Shown here: piece after piece, positions 16,181 through 26,024 of the stretch
Layout of the letters: each line of letters begins with the position of its first letter
Position numbering within the stretch: position 1 is the stretch's first letter
From: Eshraghiella sp964576255
GTDB taxonomy: Bacteria; Bacillota; Clostridia; Lachnospirales; Lachnospiraceae
Assembly: GCA_964576255.1 (NCBI GenBank)
Contig: CAZNUK010000006.1
Location: forward strand, 1 to 52,425
Reading direction: 5' to 3'
Length of the DNA: 52,425 nucleotides
Notes under the pieces: model-generated
The model's database searches: none
Told to the model about the DNA's origin: nothing
Seen by the model: only the letters and a program-made list of their open reading frames with translations
Made by a program: the position numbers and the translations under genes

Positions 16181-17512
16181 ATGAATGATTTGTATATAGG
16201 AATTTTTCTTTTGGTATTATTCCTATTAATGGATGTGATTTTATATGCATTTAAATCCGCATCCGAAAACATTAACGAAAGCTATATTGAAAAAAAAGCA
16301 GAAGAGAACAACCCAAAAGCCATCAGACTCAAAAAAATGATGGGAAAATTCTCCCGATTTACAGATACCCTGGATATCGTTGTATTTGGGACCAATCTTA
16401 TTTCGGGAGCTTACATATTAGGGGTTGTCAGACGAATGATAGCTGCAGAGATTAAAAATAACAGTGTATGGATTACGGTTGCAGTTGGATTTGTGATTTT
16501 TTTCATACTGGTTATTTTCGGTGTACTTATTCCTAAAAAATGCGGAAGGCTTAAACCGGAGAAGACGGCAATGGCGTTTAGCGGTGCTGCCAACGGAATT
16601 GTTATTATTTTGTATCCGGTTACAGTGGCAATATCTTTTATTGCGGAGATGATTTTAAGAATCTTTGGAATGGACCCTAATGCTAATGTGGATAATGTAA
16701 CAGAAGAAGAGATTATCACAATGGTTAATGAAGGTCAGGAGCAGGGAGTTCTTGAAGCCAGTGAAGCGGAAATGATTACCAATATTTTTGAATTGGGAGA
16801 CAAGGTTGCAGGGGATATAATGAGTCATCGTTCCTCCATTGCAGCGGTGGATTGTAACATTTCACTTGAAGAGTTTGTGCAGAGTCAGAAACAGGGTAAG
16901 TATTCCAGATTTCCCGTGTACGATAAAGATGTGGATAATATTATCGGAACAATTCACATAAGGGATGCTTTGGTTATGTATGGCAATGCTTCCAACCGTA
17001 AGAAACCGATTATTAAGCTTAAGGGACTTTTAAGGGAAGCATTTCTGGTGCCGGAAAGTGTTAATATTAATGAGCTTCTTAAGGATATGCAGTCGGAAAA
17101 GGTTCATATTGCAATTGTTGTGGATGAATATGGTCAGACTGCCGGTGTTGTAAGTATGGAAGACATCATTGAGGAAATTGTAGGTAATATTATGGACGAA
17201 TATGACGAGGAAACTGAAATTGAGACATATGAGGATGATACATATGTAGTTGAAGGTCTTACAAGACTTGAGGATTTGGAAAAAATAATAGGCGTAGAAA
17301 TTAAGAGTGAGGAATTTGATACACTTAACGGCTATTTAATTTCTAAGCTGAATCGTATCCCAGAGGAGAATGAGACAGAGGAAATTACTGCGGATGGTTA
17401 TCATTTCAGAATTCTTGAGGTTTCACAGAATGTGGTGCGTAAGGTGGAAATCACCAAGGTGCCTGAGGATGAGGGAATTAAAGATGATAAAGATACAGAA
17501 ACTGAGGAATGA
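16181..17512 (+). CDS. CNNM/CBS-domain membrane protein (CorC/HlyC-like)
   Basis: A 443-residue protein of the widespread hemolysin-C/CorC family, now linked to magnesium or other cation export. Order: a DUF21/CNNM membrane domain with about three to four helices (residues 5-25, 65-85, 95-120, 130-160), a CBS pair (about 205-335, including FPVYDKDVDNIIGTIHIRD and VVDEYGQTAGVVSMEDIIEE), and a C-terminal transporter-associated domain (345-430). The usual long cytosolic link GQEQGVLEASEAEMITNIFE is present. AGAAAGGA precedes the ATG. The next gene starts 29 bases before its end. Confidence 0.9.
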   Translation: MNDLYIGIFLLVLFLLMDVILYAFKSASENINESYIEKKAEENNPKAIRLKKMMGKFSRFTDTLDIVVFGTNLISGAYILGVVRRMIAAEIKNNSVWITVAVGFVIFFILVIFGVLIPKKCGRLKPEKTAMAFSGAANGIVIILYPVTVAISFIAEMILRIFGMDPNANVDNVTEEEIITMVNEGQEQGVLEASEAEMITNIFELGDKVAGDIMSHRSSIAAVDCNISLEEFVQSQKQGKYSRFPVYDKDVDNIIGTIHIRDALVMYGNASNRKKPIIKLKGLLREAFLVPESVNINELLKDMQSEKVHIAIVVDEYGQTAGVVSMEDIIEEIVGNIMDEYDEETEIETYEDDTYVVEGLTRLEDLEKIIGVEIKSEEFDTLNGYLISKLNRIPEENETEEITADGYHFRILEVSQNVVRKVEITKVPEDEGIKDDKDTETEE

Positions 17513-18755
17513 TATTCCGGTTATATGTGAAGAGATGCCGGGAATGAAATCGGTATCCTATGGTATTTTTGTTAAAATGGGCTCTGCCCTTGAAAATAAA
17601 GAGAATAATGGTATTTCCCATGTCATTGAGCATATGATTTTTAAGGGAACAAGGAAACATAATGTAAAAGAGCTTGCTGACATTATGAGTGACCTGGGTG
17701 GCAATATTAATGCCTTCACAGCCAAGGAGGAGACTTCCTTTTACGGAAGAATTTTGTCCGAGGACTTTGATAAAACTATGGAATTAATGGCAGAGATGTT
17801 ATTTAATTCCAGCTTTAATGAGAAGGATTTGGCTAAGGAAAAGCATATAATTATTGATGAAATTGATATGTATGACGATTCGGCAGAGGATTTGTGCCAT
17901 GAACTTTTGCAAAAAAAAGTGTGGAAAAATTCCTCATATGGGTATATAATTTCGGGAAACAGAAGTAATGTTAAGAAATTTACAAGGGAAGAGATTGTCC
18001 GCACATGGAGGGAGAATTATATTCCTGAGAATATGATTATTTCTGTGGCAGGTGGGATTGATTCAGAAGAGGTAATGAAGACTCTGGAACGTTATTTTGG
18101 CCAAATTAATAAAGGCGGCAGAGTAAATACTTATCCTACTACTAACTATGAACCTGCTTTTTTGTACAAATATAAGGATACGGAGCAGGTGCATTTAAAC
18201 ATTGCCTTTGACAATGAACCTGCACATAGTCCTGTAAGATTTCCGATGAATATAATTAATGCGGCGTTAGGCGGTAATCTCAATGCAAGACTGTTTCAGC
18301 AGATAAGAGAGGAAATGGGACTTACCTATAGCATATATTCATATGGAAGTTCATTTAATACGGCTGGATTATTTCATATATACGCTTCCATGAATCCGTC
18401 CCATACCACTAAGGTATTAAAGGGGATTTATAAGGTCGTTTCAAAATTTGTATCAGAGGGTATGTCTGAAAAAGAGCTTGAAACTACCAAAAAACAGCTT
18501 AAAACCGAAATGATTCTTACCAGTGAAGCGGTTACAGCCAGAATGAATTCCAATGCCAAATCATACCATGTACTTGGCAGAGTAGAGGATATTGATGATA
18601 CAATTGAACAGATGAACAGAGTAACTGTTGATGAAATTAATCAGTGTCTTAAAAAGTATCTTGATATTAACCGATGCAGTATTGCTTTGGTGGGAGATGT
18701 TCCCGAGGAAGAAATTAAGGCATTAAAGAAAGAATGGAGGACCAGACATGAGTAA
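17484..18755 (+). CDS. M16 family zinc peptidase
   Basis: A 423-residue insulinase-type peptidase, in Bacillus represented by MlpA/YmxG. The inverted zinc motif HxxEH is seen in ISHVIEHMIFKGT (near residue 50) with the third ligand glutamate in EKHIIIDEIDMYDD about 75 residues on. The C-terminal half has the inactive repeat with NARLFQQIREEMGLTYSIYS. ATG 17484 (MIKIQKLRNDIP) has GAGGG 8 bases before it; the longer frame translates the previous gene out of frame. It overlaps that gene by 29 bases and the next by 8, a tightly coupled set. Confidence 0.93.
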   Translation: MIKIQKLRNDIPVICEEMPGMKSVSYGIFVKMGSALENKENNGISHVIEHMIFKGTRKHNVKELADIMSDLGGNINAFTAKEETSFYGRILSEDFDKTMELMAEMLFNSSFNEKDLAKEKHIIIDEIDMYDDSAEDLCHELLQKKVWKNSSYGYIISGNRSNVKKFTREEIVRTWRENYIPENMIISVAGGIDSEEVMKTLERYFGQINKGGRVNTYPTTNYEPAFLYKYKDTEQVHLNIAFDNEPAHSPVRFPMNIINAALGGNLNARLFQQIREEMGLTYSIYSYGSSFNTAGLFHIYASMNPSHTTKVLKGIYKVVSKFVSEGMSEKELETTKKQLKTEMILTSEAVTARMNSNAKSYHVLGRVEDIDDTIEQMNRVTVDEINQCLKKYLDINRCSIALVGDVPEEEIKALKKEWRTRHE

Positions 18756-20034
18756 TTTTAAAATTGAAACCAAGTGTATTCAGAGCGGATATACACCTAA
18801 GAAAGGTGAGCCAAGAGTGCTTCCGATTTATCAGAGTACAACCTTTAAATACGAGACAAGCGAGCAGATGGGTAAGCTTTTTGATTTGGAGGATACAGGC
18901 TTTTTCTATACAAGACTTCAGAATCCTACTAATGAGGCAGTAGCGGCTAAGATTTGCGACCTTGAAGGCGGTGTTGGCGCGATGCTTACATCTTCAGGAC
19001 AGGCGGCTAACTTCTATGCGATTTTTAATATTTGTGAAGCAGGTGGACATATTGTATCTAATTCAGCTATTTATGGAGGAACATACAATCTTTTTGCCGT
19101 AACTCTTAAGAAATTAGGTATCGAATGTACATTTGTGGCTCCGGATGCTACCAGAGAAGAGATTGAAGCTGCCATAAAACCTAACACCAAGGCTCTTTTT
19201 GGAGAGACAATTTCTAATCCTACACTTGATGTTCTTGATATTGAATTGTATGCGGATATTGCGCATAAGAACGGAATTCCTCTTATTGTGGATAATACCT
19301 TTGCTACACCTATTAACTGTCGTCCTTTTGAATTTGGTGCAGATATTGTAGTTCATTCTACCACCAAGTACATGGATGGACATGCTACTCAGGTAGGTGG
19401 ATGTATTGTTGACAGTGGTAATTTTGACTGGAGCGCTAATGCGGAGAAATTCCCAGGTCTTACGACTCCTGATGATTCATATCATGGAATTACTTATGTG
19501 GAGAAATTTGGTAAGCTTGCTTACATTACCAAGGCGACAGTTCAGCTCATGAGAGATTTAGGTTCAATTCCTTCGCCACAGAATTGCTTTTTGCTAAATA
19601 TCGGTCTTGAAACCTTGCATCTTAGAGTGGAACGTCACTGCTCAAATGCGCTTAAGGTGGCTGAATATCTTTCTGCTAATGATAAGGTGGAATGGGTTAA
19701 TTATCCAACACTTCCAGGTGACAGATACCACGCGCTTCAAGAGAAGTATATGCCAAATGGAACCTGCGGTGTTGTAACCTTTGGTCTTAAGGGTGGAAGA
19801 GATGTTGCAATTAAATTTATGGATAATCTTAAATTAGGAGCAATGGTTACTCACGTGGCAGATGCCAGAACCTCAGTACTTCATCCTGCAAGTCATACAC
19901 ATCGTCAGCTTACAGATGAGCAGTTAAGAGAGGCAGGCGTTAATCCTGACCTTATCAGATTTTCGGTGGGAATTGAAAATGTGGATGACATTATTGCGGA
20001 TATTGAGCAGGCATTAAAAATAGCAACTGAATAA
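18748..20034 (+). CDS. metY: O-acetylhomoserine aminocarboxypropyltransferase (sulfhydrylase)
   Basis: A 428-residue PLP enzyme of the Cys/Met metabolism family that joins O-acetylhomoserine with sulfide to give homocysteine for methionine. Visible: YTRLQNPTNEAVAAKI near residue 52, SSGQAANF, VDNTFATP, and the PLP lysine in VHSTTKYMDGH near residue 208. The length and the insert containing GLTTPDDSYHGITY fit MetY rather than the shorter cystathionine enzymes. It overlaps the peptidase gene by 8 bases, so no separate SAM riboswitch or promoter lies before it. A strong terminator follows. Confidence 0.94.
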   Translation: MSNFKIETKCIQSGYTPKKGEPRVLPIYQSTTFKYETSEQMGKLFDLEDTGFFYTRLQNPTNEAVAAKICDLEGGVGAMLTSSGQAANFYAIFNICEAGGHIVSNSAIYGGTYNLFAVTLKKLGIECTFVAPDATREEIEAAIKPNTKALFGETISNPTLDVLDIELYADIAHKNGIPLIVDNTFATPINCRPFEFGADIVVHSTTKYMDGHATQVGGCIVDSGNFDWSANAEKFPGLTTPDDSYHGITYVEKFGKLAYITKATVQLMRDLGSIPSPQNCFLLNIGLETLHLRVERHCSNALKVAEYLSANDKVEWVNYPTLPGDRYHALQEKYMPNGTCGVVTFGLKGGRDVAIKFMDNLKLGAMVTHVADARTSVLHPASHTHRQLTDEQLREAGVNPDLIRFSVGIENVDDIIADIEQALKIATE

Positions 20035-20040
20035 AATATT

Positions 20041-20085
20041 AACCTTCGGGAATAATTTTAAGGATTATTTTCGGAGGTTTTTTTT
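20041..20085 (+). terminator. Terminator after metY containing the tepA-like ribosome site
   Basis: Arms AACCTTCGGGAATAAT (20041-20056) and ATTATTTTCGGAGGTT (20064-20079) pair over 16 positions with three G-T/G-U wobbles, loop TTTAAGG, followed by a run of eight T. The 3' arm contains GGAGG (20073-20077), the ribosome site of the next gene, and the T-run is exactly the spacer to its ATG at 20086. The hairpin would therefore also hide the ribosome site in read-through RNA. Confidence 0.85.
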
Positions 20086-20712
20086 ATGGAGGATACAGTT
20101 AAAGAATACGGAATGTCGGAGAATAACGGCATTCTTGTAATGAGTATTATAGGTGAAATAGAGGGGCATGACAGCCTTGGTAAGGATGGAAAAACAACTA
20201 AATATGAGCATGTTCTGCCTATTTTAGCAAAGGCAGAAAATAATCCCGATATAATAGGTATTTTGTTTCTTGTTAACACTGTGGGAGGCGATGTGTCCGC
20301 AGGGCTTGCATTGGCAGAAATGATTTCAAGCATGAGCACTCCGACGGTATCTCTGGTTCTTGGGGACAGTCATTCCATAGGAGTTCCCATTGCGGTTGCA
20401 ACGGACTATTCATATATTGTTCCAACGGCAACTATGATTATTCATCCGGTGAGAATGAACGGAACCGTTCTTGGAACCAGACAGACCTACAGGCAGTTTC
20501 AGAGTACTCAGGACAGAATTATAAGCTTTATTGCCAGAAACAGCGGATGCAGCGAAAAAAGGCTTGAGGAAATGATGATGGAAACATCTATGATGGCTAA
20601 GGACTTGGGAACAGTTCTTGTAGGGGAGGAGGCTGTTAAAGAAGGTCTGATTAATGAGGTTGGAGGAATAGATAAGGCATACAAAAAGCTTAAAGAGATG
20701 ACGGGGGAATAA
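20086..20712 (+). CDS. ClpP-like serine protease, TepA family
   Basis: A 208-residue crotonase-fold protease like Bacillus TepA (YmfB), ascribed to processing of signal peptides or secreted proteins. The fold is shown by GILFLVNTVGGDVSAGLALAEM and the nucleophile region GDSHSIGVPIAVATD near residue 103; PTATMIIHPVRMNG carries a conserved histidine near residue 122. No signal peptide is visible, so it is cytosolic or membrane-peripheral. Its ribosome site lies in the terminator stem described at 20041. Proximity to ftsK/spoIIIE is conserved in Firmicutes. Confidence 0.88.
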   Translation: MEDTVKEYGMSENNGILVMSIIGEIEGHDSLGKDGKTTKYEHVLPILAKAENNPDIIGILFLVNTVGGDVSAGLALAEMISSMSTPTVSLVLGDSHSIGVPIAVATDYSYIVPTATMIIHPVRMNGTVLGTRQTYRQFQSTQDRIISFIARNSGCSEKRLEEMMMETSMMAKDLGTVLVGEEAVKEGLINEVGGIDKAYKKLKEMTGE

Positions 20713-20723
20713 CCATATTTTGT

Positions 20724-20752
20724 TTGAATTTAAGGTGGAAAAATGATATAAT
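20724..20752 (+). promoter_or_regulatory. Promoter of uppP (and perhaps ftsK)
   Basis: -35 TTGAAT (20724-20729), 17-bp spacer, -10 TATAAT (20747-20752) with the extended TGA directly before it. It lies in the 90-bp gap after the TepA-like gene, about 50 bases before the uppP start. Confidence 0.75.
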
Positions 20753-20802
20753 ATTACGGAATGCGCAAGGCTATAGTATAAATTGAAAGCGGGGGAATTG
20801 GC

Positions 20803-21678
20803 TTGTCAATAATTAAGGCGATTTTTCTGGGGCTGATACATGGCATTACGGAAATTATGCCGGTTGGAAGCTCAGGACATATTATATTATTTAATGAAAT
20901 GTTTAATAATACAAAAATGGATTTGTATTATGATACAATGTTACATCTGGCGACTGTTATTGCGGTGATTGTTGCTTTCAGAGAAGATGTTGTTAATATG
21001 TTTTTGGAATTCTTAGATATGTTAAAGCGTATTTTTGCAAATGTCCTTGTGTTTATTGCCAGAAAAAAAGGCAACACAAGGTATACATATGTCAGAGTGA
21101 TTAATACCGCATATAAAAAGCTGGTTATTATGATGCTTATATCAATTATACCTACAGCAATTCTGGGAATCCTTGGACAGGGATTGGCAGGAATGGTTGG
21201 AGAGGTTCTGTGGATTGTAGGAATATGCTTTATTATTAACGCAGTTATGCTGTTTCTGATGGACCGCCATCCCGAAAGTATGGATAGAATAACGGATGTG
21301 CCATATTCCGCAGGTCTTTTGGTAGGTATGGCTCAAGGTGTTTCAGTTATTCCGGGAATTTCAAGAAGCGCAACAACAATCAGTATGAGCGTGTTTCTTG
21401 GTTTTAACAAAAAACTAGCAGTTAAATATTCATACATAATGTCCATACCGGCAATAGCAGGACAGATAATATACAAGCTTATTAATGCTGACGGAGCCGG
21501 TTTTACATTGTCACTGCTTCCCGGATATGTTCTGGGAATGATAGTAGCAGGAGTTGTGGCTTTCTTCTCAATTAAAATAATGCTTAAGCTTGTGCTTAGA
21601 AAAAAATATTTTGGATTTGCAATTTACTGTCTCTTTATCGGACTTGTAGCAATTGCATTTAATCTTTTTACAAAATAA
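20803..21678 (+). CDS. uppP: Undecaprenyl-diphosphate phosphatase (BacA type)
   Basis: A 291-residue integral membrane phosphatase that recycles undecaprenyl pyrophosphate to the monophosphate, the lipid carrier of cell-wall precursors; extra copies give bacitracin resistance. Both signature regions are present: GITEIMPVGSSGH (residues about 12-26) and GISRSATTIS near residue 185. About eight hydrophobic segments are seen. It starts with TTG at 20803 after a GGGGGA site; no ATG gives a better fit. The hydrophilic stretch around residues 85-105 is somewhat longer than in typical members. It is followed 18 bases later by ftsK. Confidence 0.93.
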   Translation: MSIIKAIFLGLIHGITEIMPVGSSGHIILFNEMFNNTKMDLYYDTMLHLATVIAVIVAFREDVVNMFLEFLDMLKRIFANVLVFIARKKGNTRYTYVRVINTAYKKLVIMMLISIIPTAILGILGQGLAGMVGEVLWIVGICFIINAVMLFLMDRHPESMDRITDVPYSAGLLVGMAQGVSVIPGISRSATTISMSVFLGFNKKLAVKYSYIMSIPAIAGQIIYKLINADGAGFTLSLLPGYVLGMIVAGVVAFFSIKIMLKLVLRKKYFGFAIYCLFIGLVAIAFNLFTK

Positions 21679-21696
21679 AAACAGGGGGCTGACGAA

Positions 21697-24315
21697 ATGG
21701 CAGCAAATAATACCAAAAAACAGACAAACAGAAGGAAGACGAGCTCCTCTAAGGGAACCAGAGGTAAACGGACTCAGGATAAGAAGGACAATGGCATCTT
21801 AAGAGAAGCGATTATCCTTATTGTGATTGCTCTTTCTGTAATTTTGTTTATTACTAATTTTGGCGTGGGAGGAGTTGTAGGTAAGGCAATAAGTTCATTT
21901 TTCTTCGGACTTTTTGGACTTTTCGCATACATATTCCCACTTGTACTGATTGCAGTAGTGCTTTTAGGCGTATCCAACCGTCATAATTCGGTGGTAAAAA
22001 TTAAATTAATAACAGCAGGAATAGTAACAATATTTATATGTGCGCTGATTCAGCTTATTTCCGGAAATCATGCAGCAGAATGGAGCTTTGGGGATTACTA
22101 CATCAATTCAGCAAAATTTAAAAATGGTGGTGGTTTCCTTGGTGGTTTTATCTGTAAGCTGTTCTGTATGGGCTTTGGAACGGTTGGAGCATACATACTT
22201 GATATTGTCCTAATTATTATCGGACTTGTGGTTATTACAGAGCATTCTTTTATTTCGGGCATCAAAAAGGGCGGTAAAAAAGTTTTTGCGACTGCCAAGT
22301 ATGATATGGAACAGTATCGTGACAGTGCTGATAAGAAACGTAAGGAAAGAGAAGAAGCCAAATTGATTCGTGCAGCCAATAAGGTTAAGGGCGTTGCACT
22401 GGATACGGAGATTCCTAAAGACGAAGAGGATTCTAAGGCATTCAGCTTTGAAAGTGCCTCATCTGCTCCTGTTAATGCTTTTGAGGGTGATATTCTTCCT
22501 TTTGATGAGAAAGCATATAATAATGCAGAGGATGTTACAAGCTATGCAGCAAGACATTACGAGGAGGAGCAGAGCAGTCCCTTTGATTCCTATACTAACG
22601 AGGAGTATAATAGAGAGGACAGTGGATTTATTGACACTGACTTGGTTAAAGCGGAATTTGAAAAAGAGGAGCGAACAAGACATGGTGGACATGAGCCTGT
22701 AAGCTTTTCAAATACATCATACAAGCCGGAATATGTTGAAAGACAGACCGCGGCAAGTATTGAACCGGAGGAAACGGATAAGTTTGAGGATAACGGAATG
22801 GCTCCGGTGGAGGAATTTGTTAAGGTTGAGCCTAAGGTTAAGCCTAAGAAACCTGCCAGATACTTTTTTCCACCACTTAATCTTCTTAAACAGGGAGAGA
22901 AAAAAGGTCAGGGAACCGGTCAGGATGAGCTTAGAAGTACGGCAATTAAGCTTCAGCAGACTCTGGCTAATTTTGGAGTTAAGGTAACTGTTACAGATGT
23001 AAGCTGTGGCCCGTCCGTTACCAGATATGAGTTGCAGCCTGAGCAGGGTGTTAAGGTTAGTAAAATCGTATCCCTTGCGGATGATATCAAGCTTAATCTT
23101 GCAGCGGCAGATATTCGTATAGAAGCACCGATTCCGGGAAAGGCTGCGGTAGGTATTGAGGTTCCTAATAAGACCAACACAGGAGTTCTTTTGGGAGATT
23201 TAATCAGAGGCAAAGAGTTTAAGGCAAATCCATCCAAGATTGCTTTTGCGGCAGGTATGGATATTGGAGGAGCTGCGGTTATGGCAGATATTGCCAAGAT
23301 GCCTCACCTTCTTATAGCAGGTGCAACAGGCTCTGGTAAATCCGTATGTATTAATACAATTATTATGAGTATTCTCTACAAAGCAAGACCGGACGAGGTT
23401 AAGCTTATTATGATTGACCCTAAGGTGGTTGAGTTAAGCGTATATAACGGAATACCTCATCTTATGATACCGGTTGTAACTGACCCTAAGAAGGCTGCTG
23501 CTGCTCTTAACTGGGCGGTGCAGGAGATGACGGAGCGATATAACAAATTTGCACAGTTTGGTGTAAGAGATATGAAGGGCTACAACGAAAGAGTCGAGGC
23601 TGCCGCTGATGTGGAGGATGAGAATAAACCAGAGAAACTTCCACAGCTTGTAATTATTATTGACGAGTTGGCGGACCTTATGATGGTTTCATCCAATGAA
23701 GTGGAAGATGCAATCGTAAGACTTGCACAGCTTGCCAGAGCAGCGGGAATACATCTTGTTATTGCAACACAGAGACCAAGCGTTAACGTTATTACAGGTC
23801 TTATTAAAGCTAACGTGCCTTCAAGAATTGCTTTTTCCGTTTCTTCGGGAATTGATTCCAGAACCATTATTGATATGTATGGTGCGGAAAAACTTCTTGG
23901 AAAGGGTGATATGCTATTTTATCCACAGGGCTATCAGAAGCCTGCAAGAGTACAGGGCGCTTTTGTATCGGATGAAGAAGTATCAGCTGTTGTTGAATAC
24001 TTAAAGAGTCATTGCGATGAGGCAGAATATAGTGAAAGCATTACCAATCATATAAGTAATCCGGGATTTGAGGAAAGCAAGGCCTTTGGCTCTGACAGAG
24101 ACCAGTATTTTGCAGAGGCCGGAAGATTTATTATCGAGAAGGAAAGAGCTTCCATTGGTATGCTGCAACGAGTATACAAAATTGGCTTTAACAGAGCTGC
24201 CAGAATTATGGACCAGCTTGCAGAGGCCGGTGTGGTAGGGCCGGAAGAAGGAACCAAGCCACGTAAGGTTATGATGACCTTGGATGAATTTAATAACTAT
24301 TTAAATAATAATTAA
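21697..24315 (+). CDS. ftsK: DNA translocase FtsK/SpoIIIE
   Basis: An 872-residue septal DNA pump that clears chromosome DNA from the closing septum and, in spore formers, moves DNA into the forespore. Layout: basic N-terminus, four membrane helices (about residues 28-175), an acidic linker (about 190-400), then the alpha-beta motor and the C-terminal gamma winged helix (about 810-872) that reads KOPS/SRS sites. The Walker A is GATGSGKSVCINTI near residue 545, Walker B is LVIIIDELADLMM near residue 652. GGGGG precedes the ATG. It has the same place after tepA as in Bacillus. Confidence 0.95.
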   Translation: MAANNTKKQTNRRKTSSSKGTRGKRTQDKKDNGILREAIILIVIALSVILFITNFGVGGVVGKAISSFFFGLFGLFAYIFPLVLIAVVLLGVSNRHNSVVKIKLITAGIVTIFICALIQLISGNHAAEWSFGDYYINSAKFKNGGGFLGGFICKLFCMGFGTVGAYILDIVLIIIGLVVITEHSFISGIKKGGKKVFATAKYDMEQYRDSADKKRKEREEAKLIRAANKVKGVALDTEIPKDEEDSKAFSFESASSAPVNAFEGDILPFDEKAYNNAEDVTSYAARHYEEEQSSPFDSYTNEEYNREDSGFIDTDLVKAEFEKEERTRHGGHEPVSFSNTSYKPEYVERQTAASIEPEETDKFEDNGMAPVEEFVKVEPKVKPKKPARYFFPPLNLLKQGEKKGQGTGQDELRSTAIKLQQTLANFGVKVTVTDVSCGPSVTRYELQPEQGVKVSKIVSLADDIKLNLAAADIRIEAPIPGKAAVGIEVPNKTNTGVLLGDLIRGKEFKANPSKIAFAAGMDIGGAAVMADIAKMPHLLIAGATGSGKSVCINTIIMSILYKARPDEVKLIMIDPKVVELSVYNGIPHLMIPVVTDPKKAAAALNWAVQEMTERYNKFAQFGVRDMKGYNERVEAAADVEDENKPEKLPQLVIIIDELADLMMVSSNEVEDAIVRLAQLARAAGIHLVIATQRPSVNVITGLIKANVPSRIAFSVSSGIDSRTIIDMYGAEKLLGKGDMLFYPQGYQKPARVQGAFVSDEEVSAVVEYLKSHCDEAEYSESITNHISNPGFEESKAFGSDRDQYFAEAGRFIIEKERASIGMLQRVYKIGFNRAARIMDQLAEAGVVGPEEGTKPRKVMMTLDEFNNYLNNN

Positions 24316-24338
24316 TTGTTTTGCGAAAGGAATTATGT

Positions 24339-26015
24339 ATGTTTAAATCAGATATCGAAATCGCACAGGAAGCTAAATTAGAACACATCAAAGATGTGGC
24401 TGCCAAGATAGGTGTTAATGAAGATGACCTTGAATTTTATGGCAAATATAAGGCTAAATTATCAGATGAATTAGAGAAAAAATTACAAGATAAACAGGAT
24501 GGAAAGCTTATACTTGTTACAGCAATTAATCCGACTCCGGCAGGAGAGGGTAAGACCACTATTAGTATTGGTCTGACTCAGGCGTTAAATCAGCTTGGCA
24601 AAAATGCAGTTGCGGCATTAAGAGAGCCATCCCTTGGACCTTGCTTTGGTGTTAAAGGTGGTGCTGCCGGAGGTGGTTATGCCCAGGTTGTTCCTATGGA
24701 GGATTTGAATCTTCATTTTACGGGAGATTTTCATGCAATCACCAGTGCCAATAATCTTCTTGCAGCAATGCTTGATAACCATATTCAGCAGGGAAATTCT
24801 CTTCAGATTGACACCAGACAGGTGGTTTGGAAGCGTTGTCTTGATATGAATGACAGAGCACTGAGAAATATTGTAATCGGTCTTGGTGCCAAAGCCGACG
24901 GCGTGGTAAGAGAGGACCATTTTATAATAACCGTTGCTTCAGAGATTATGGCGATTCTTTGTCTTGCTAATGATATGGAAGATTTAAAAAATCGTCTTTC
25001 AAGAATAATTGTTGCATATAATTATGCAGGTGAGCCTGTTACAGCAGGAGATTTGAAGGCTACAGGTGCTATGGCTGCACTTTTAAAGGATGCTATGAAG
25101 CCTAATATGATTCAGACCTTGGAGAATACTCCTGTATTAATTCATGGTGGACCATTTGCCAATATTGCTCATGGATGCAATTCTGTAAGAGCAACCAAAA
25201 TGGCAATGAAGCTTGCTGATTATGCGGTTACAGAGGCTGGTTTTGGCGCTGATTTGGGTGCTGAGAAGTTTTTGGACATCAAATGTCGTATGGCAGGACT
25301 TGTGCCTGATACAATTGTAATTGTAGCAACTGTAAGAGCATTAAAATATAACGGCGGTGTTAAGAAGGAAGACCTTAACACAGAGAACCTTGAAGCACTT
25401 AAAAAAGGTATTGTTAACCTTGATAAGCATATTGAAAATATGCAGGGCTTTGGTGTACCTGTTGTTGTTACCCTTAATGGATTTGTTGCAGACACAGAGG
25501 CAGAGCAGAATTTCATTAAAGAGCATGTTGAGGCTATGGGCTGCGAATTTGCTATTTCTGATGTGTGGGCTAAGGGTGGCGAAGGTGGATTAGAACTGGC
25601 AGAGAAGGTTTTGACATCAATTGATAAGTCTGATAAGAAGTTAAATCTCACATATGAAGATGATATGCCTCTTAAGGACAAAATTAATGCAATTGCAACT
25701 AAGATATATGGAGCAGATGGAGTAAGTTTTTCTCCTGCAGCAAGTAGAACTCTTGATAATCTTGAAAAGATGGGCTTTGGTAATATGCCGGTATGCATGG
25801 CTAAGACACAGTATTCTCTTTCTGATGACCAGACTAAGCTTGGCCGACCAAGTGATTTTACAGTAAATGTAAGAGAAGTATATGTAAGTGCCGGAGCAGG
25901 CTTTGTGGTGGCAATTACAGGTTCAATTATGACTATGCCGGGACTTCCTAAAGTGCCTGCGGCAGAAAATATTGATTATGATGAAGCTAATGATAAAATA
26001 ACAGGACTTTTTTAG
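24339..26015 (+). CDS. fhs: Formate-tetrahydrofolate ligase
   Basis: A 558-residue enzyme making 10-formyl-THF from formate, THF and ATP; it is central to anaerobic one-carbon metabolism. The ATP loop is TPAGEGKTTISIGLTQAL near residue 68; REPSLGPCFGVKGGAAGGGYAQV and FTGDFHAITSANNLLAA are near invariant in the family. Start 24339 (MFKSDIEIAQEAKL) has AAAGG 8 bases upstream; TTG 24321 overlaps that site. It is followed 9 bases later by folD. A Wood-Ljungdahl role cannot be judged from this window, as this enzyme also serves purine and Met-tRNA formylation. Confidence 0.97.
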   Translation: MFKSDIEIAQEAKLEHIKDVAAKIGVNEDDLEFYGKYKAKLSDELEKKLQDKQDGKLILVTAINPTPAGEGKTTISIGLTQALNQLGKNAVAALREPSLGPCFGVKGGAAGGGYAQVVPMEDLNLHFTGDFHAITSANNLLAAMLDNHIQQGNSLQIDTRQVVWKRCLDMNDRALRNIVIGLGAKADGVVREDHFIITVASEIMAILCLANDMEDLKNRLSRIIVAYNYAGEPVTAGDLKATGAMAALLKDAMKPNMIQTLENTPVLIHGGPFANIAHGCNSVRATKMAMKLADYAVTEAGFGADLGAEKFLDIKCRMAGLVPDTIVIVATVRALKYNGGVKKEDLNTENLEALKKGIVNLDKHIENMQGFGVPVVVTLNGFVADTEAEQNFIKEHVEAMGCEFAISDVWAKGGEGGLELAEKVLTSIDKSDKKLNLTYEDDMPLKDKINAIATKIYGADGVSFSPAASRTLDNLEKMGFGNMPVCMAKTQYSLSDDQTKLGRPSDFTVNVREVYVSAGAGFVVAITGSIMTMPGLPKVPAAENIDYDEANDKITGLF

Positions 26016-26024
26016 GAGGTTTTT

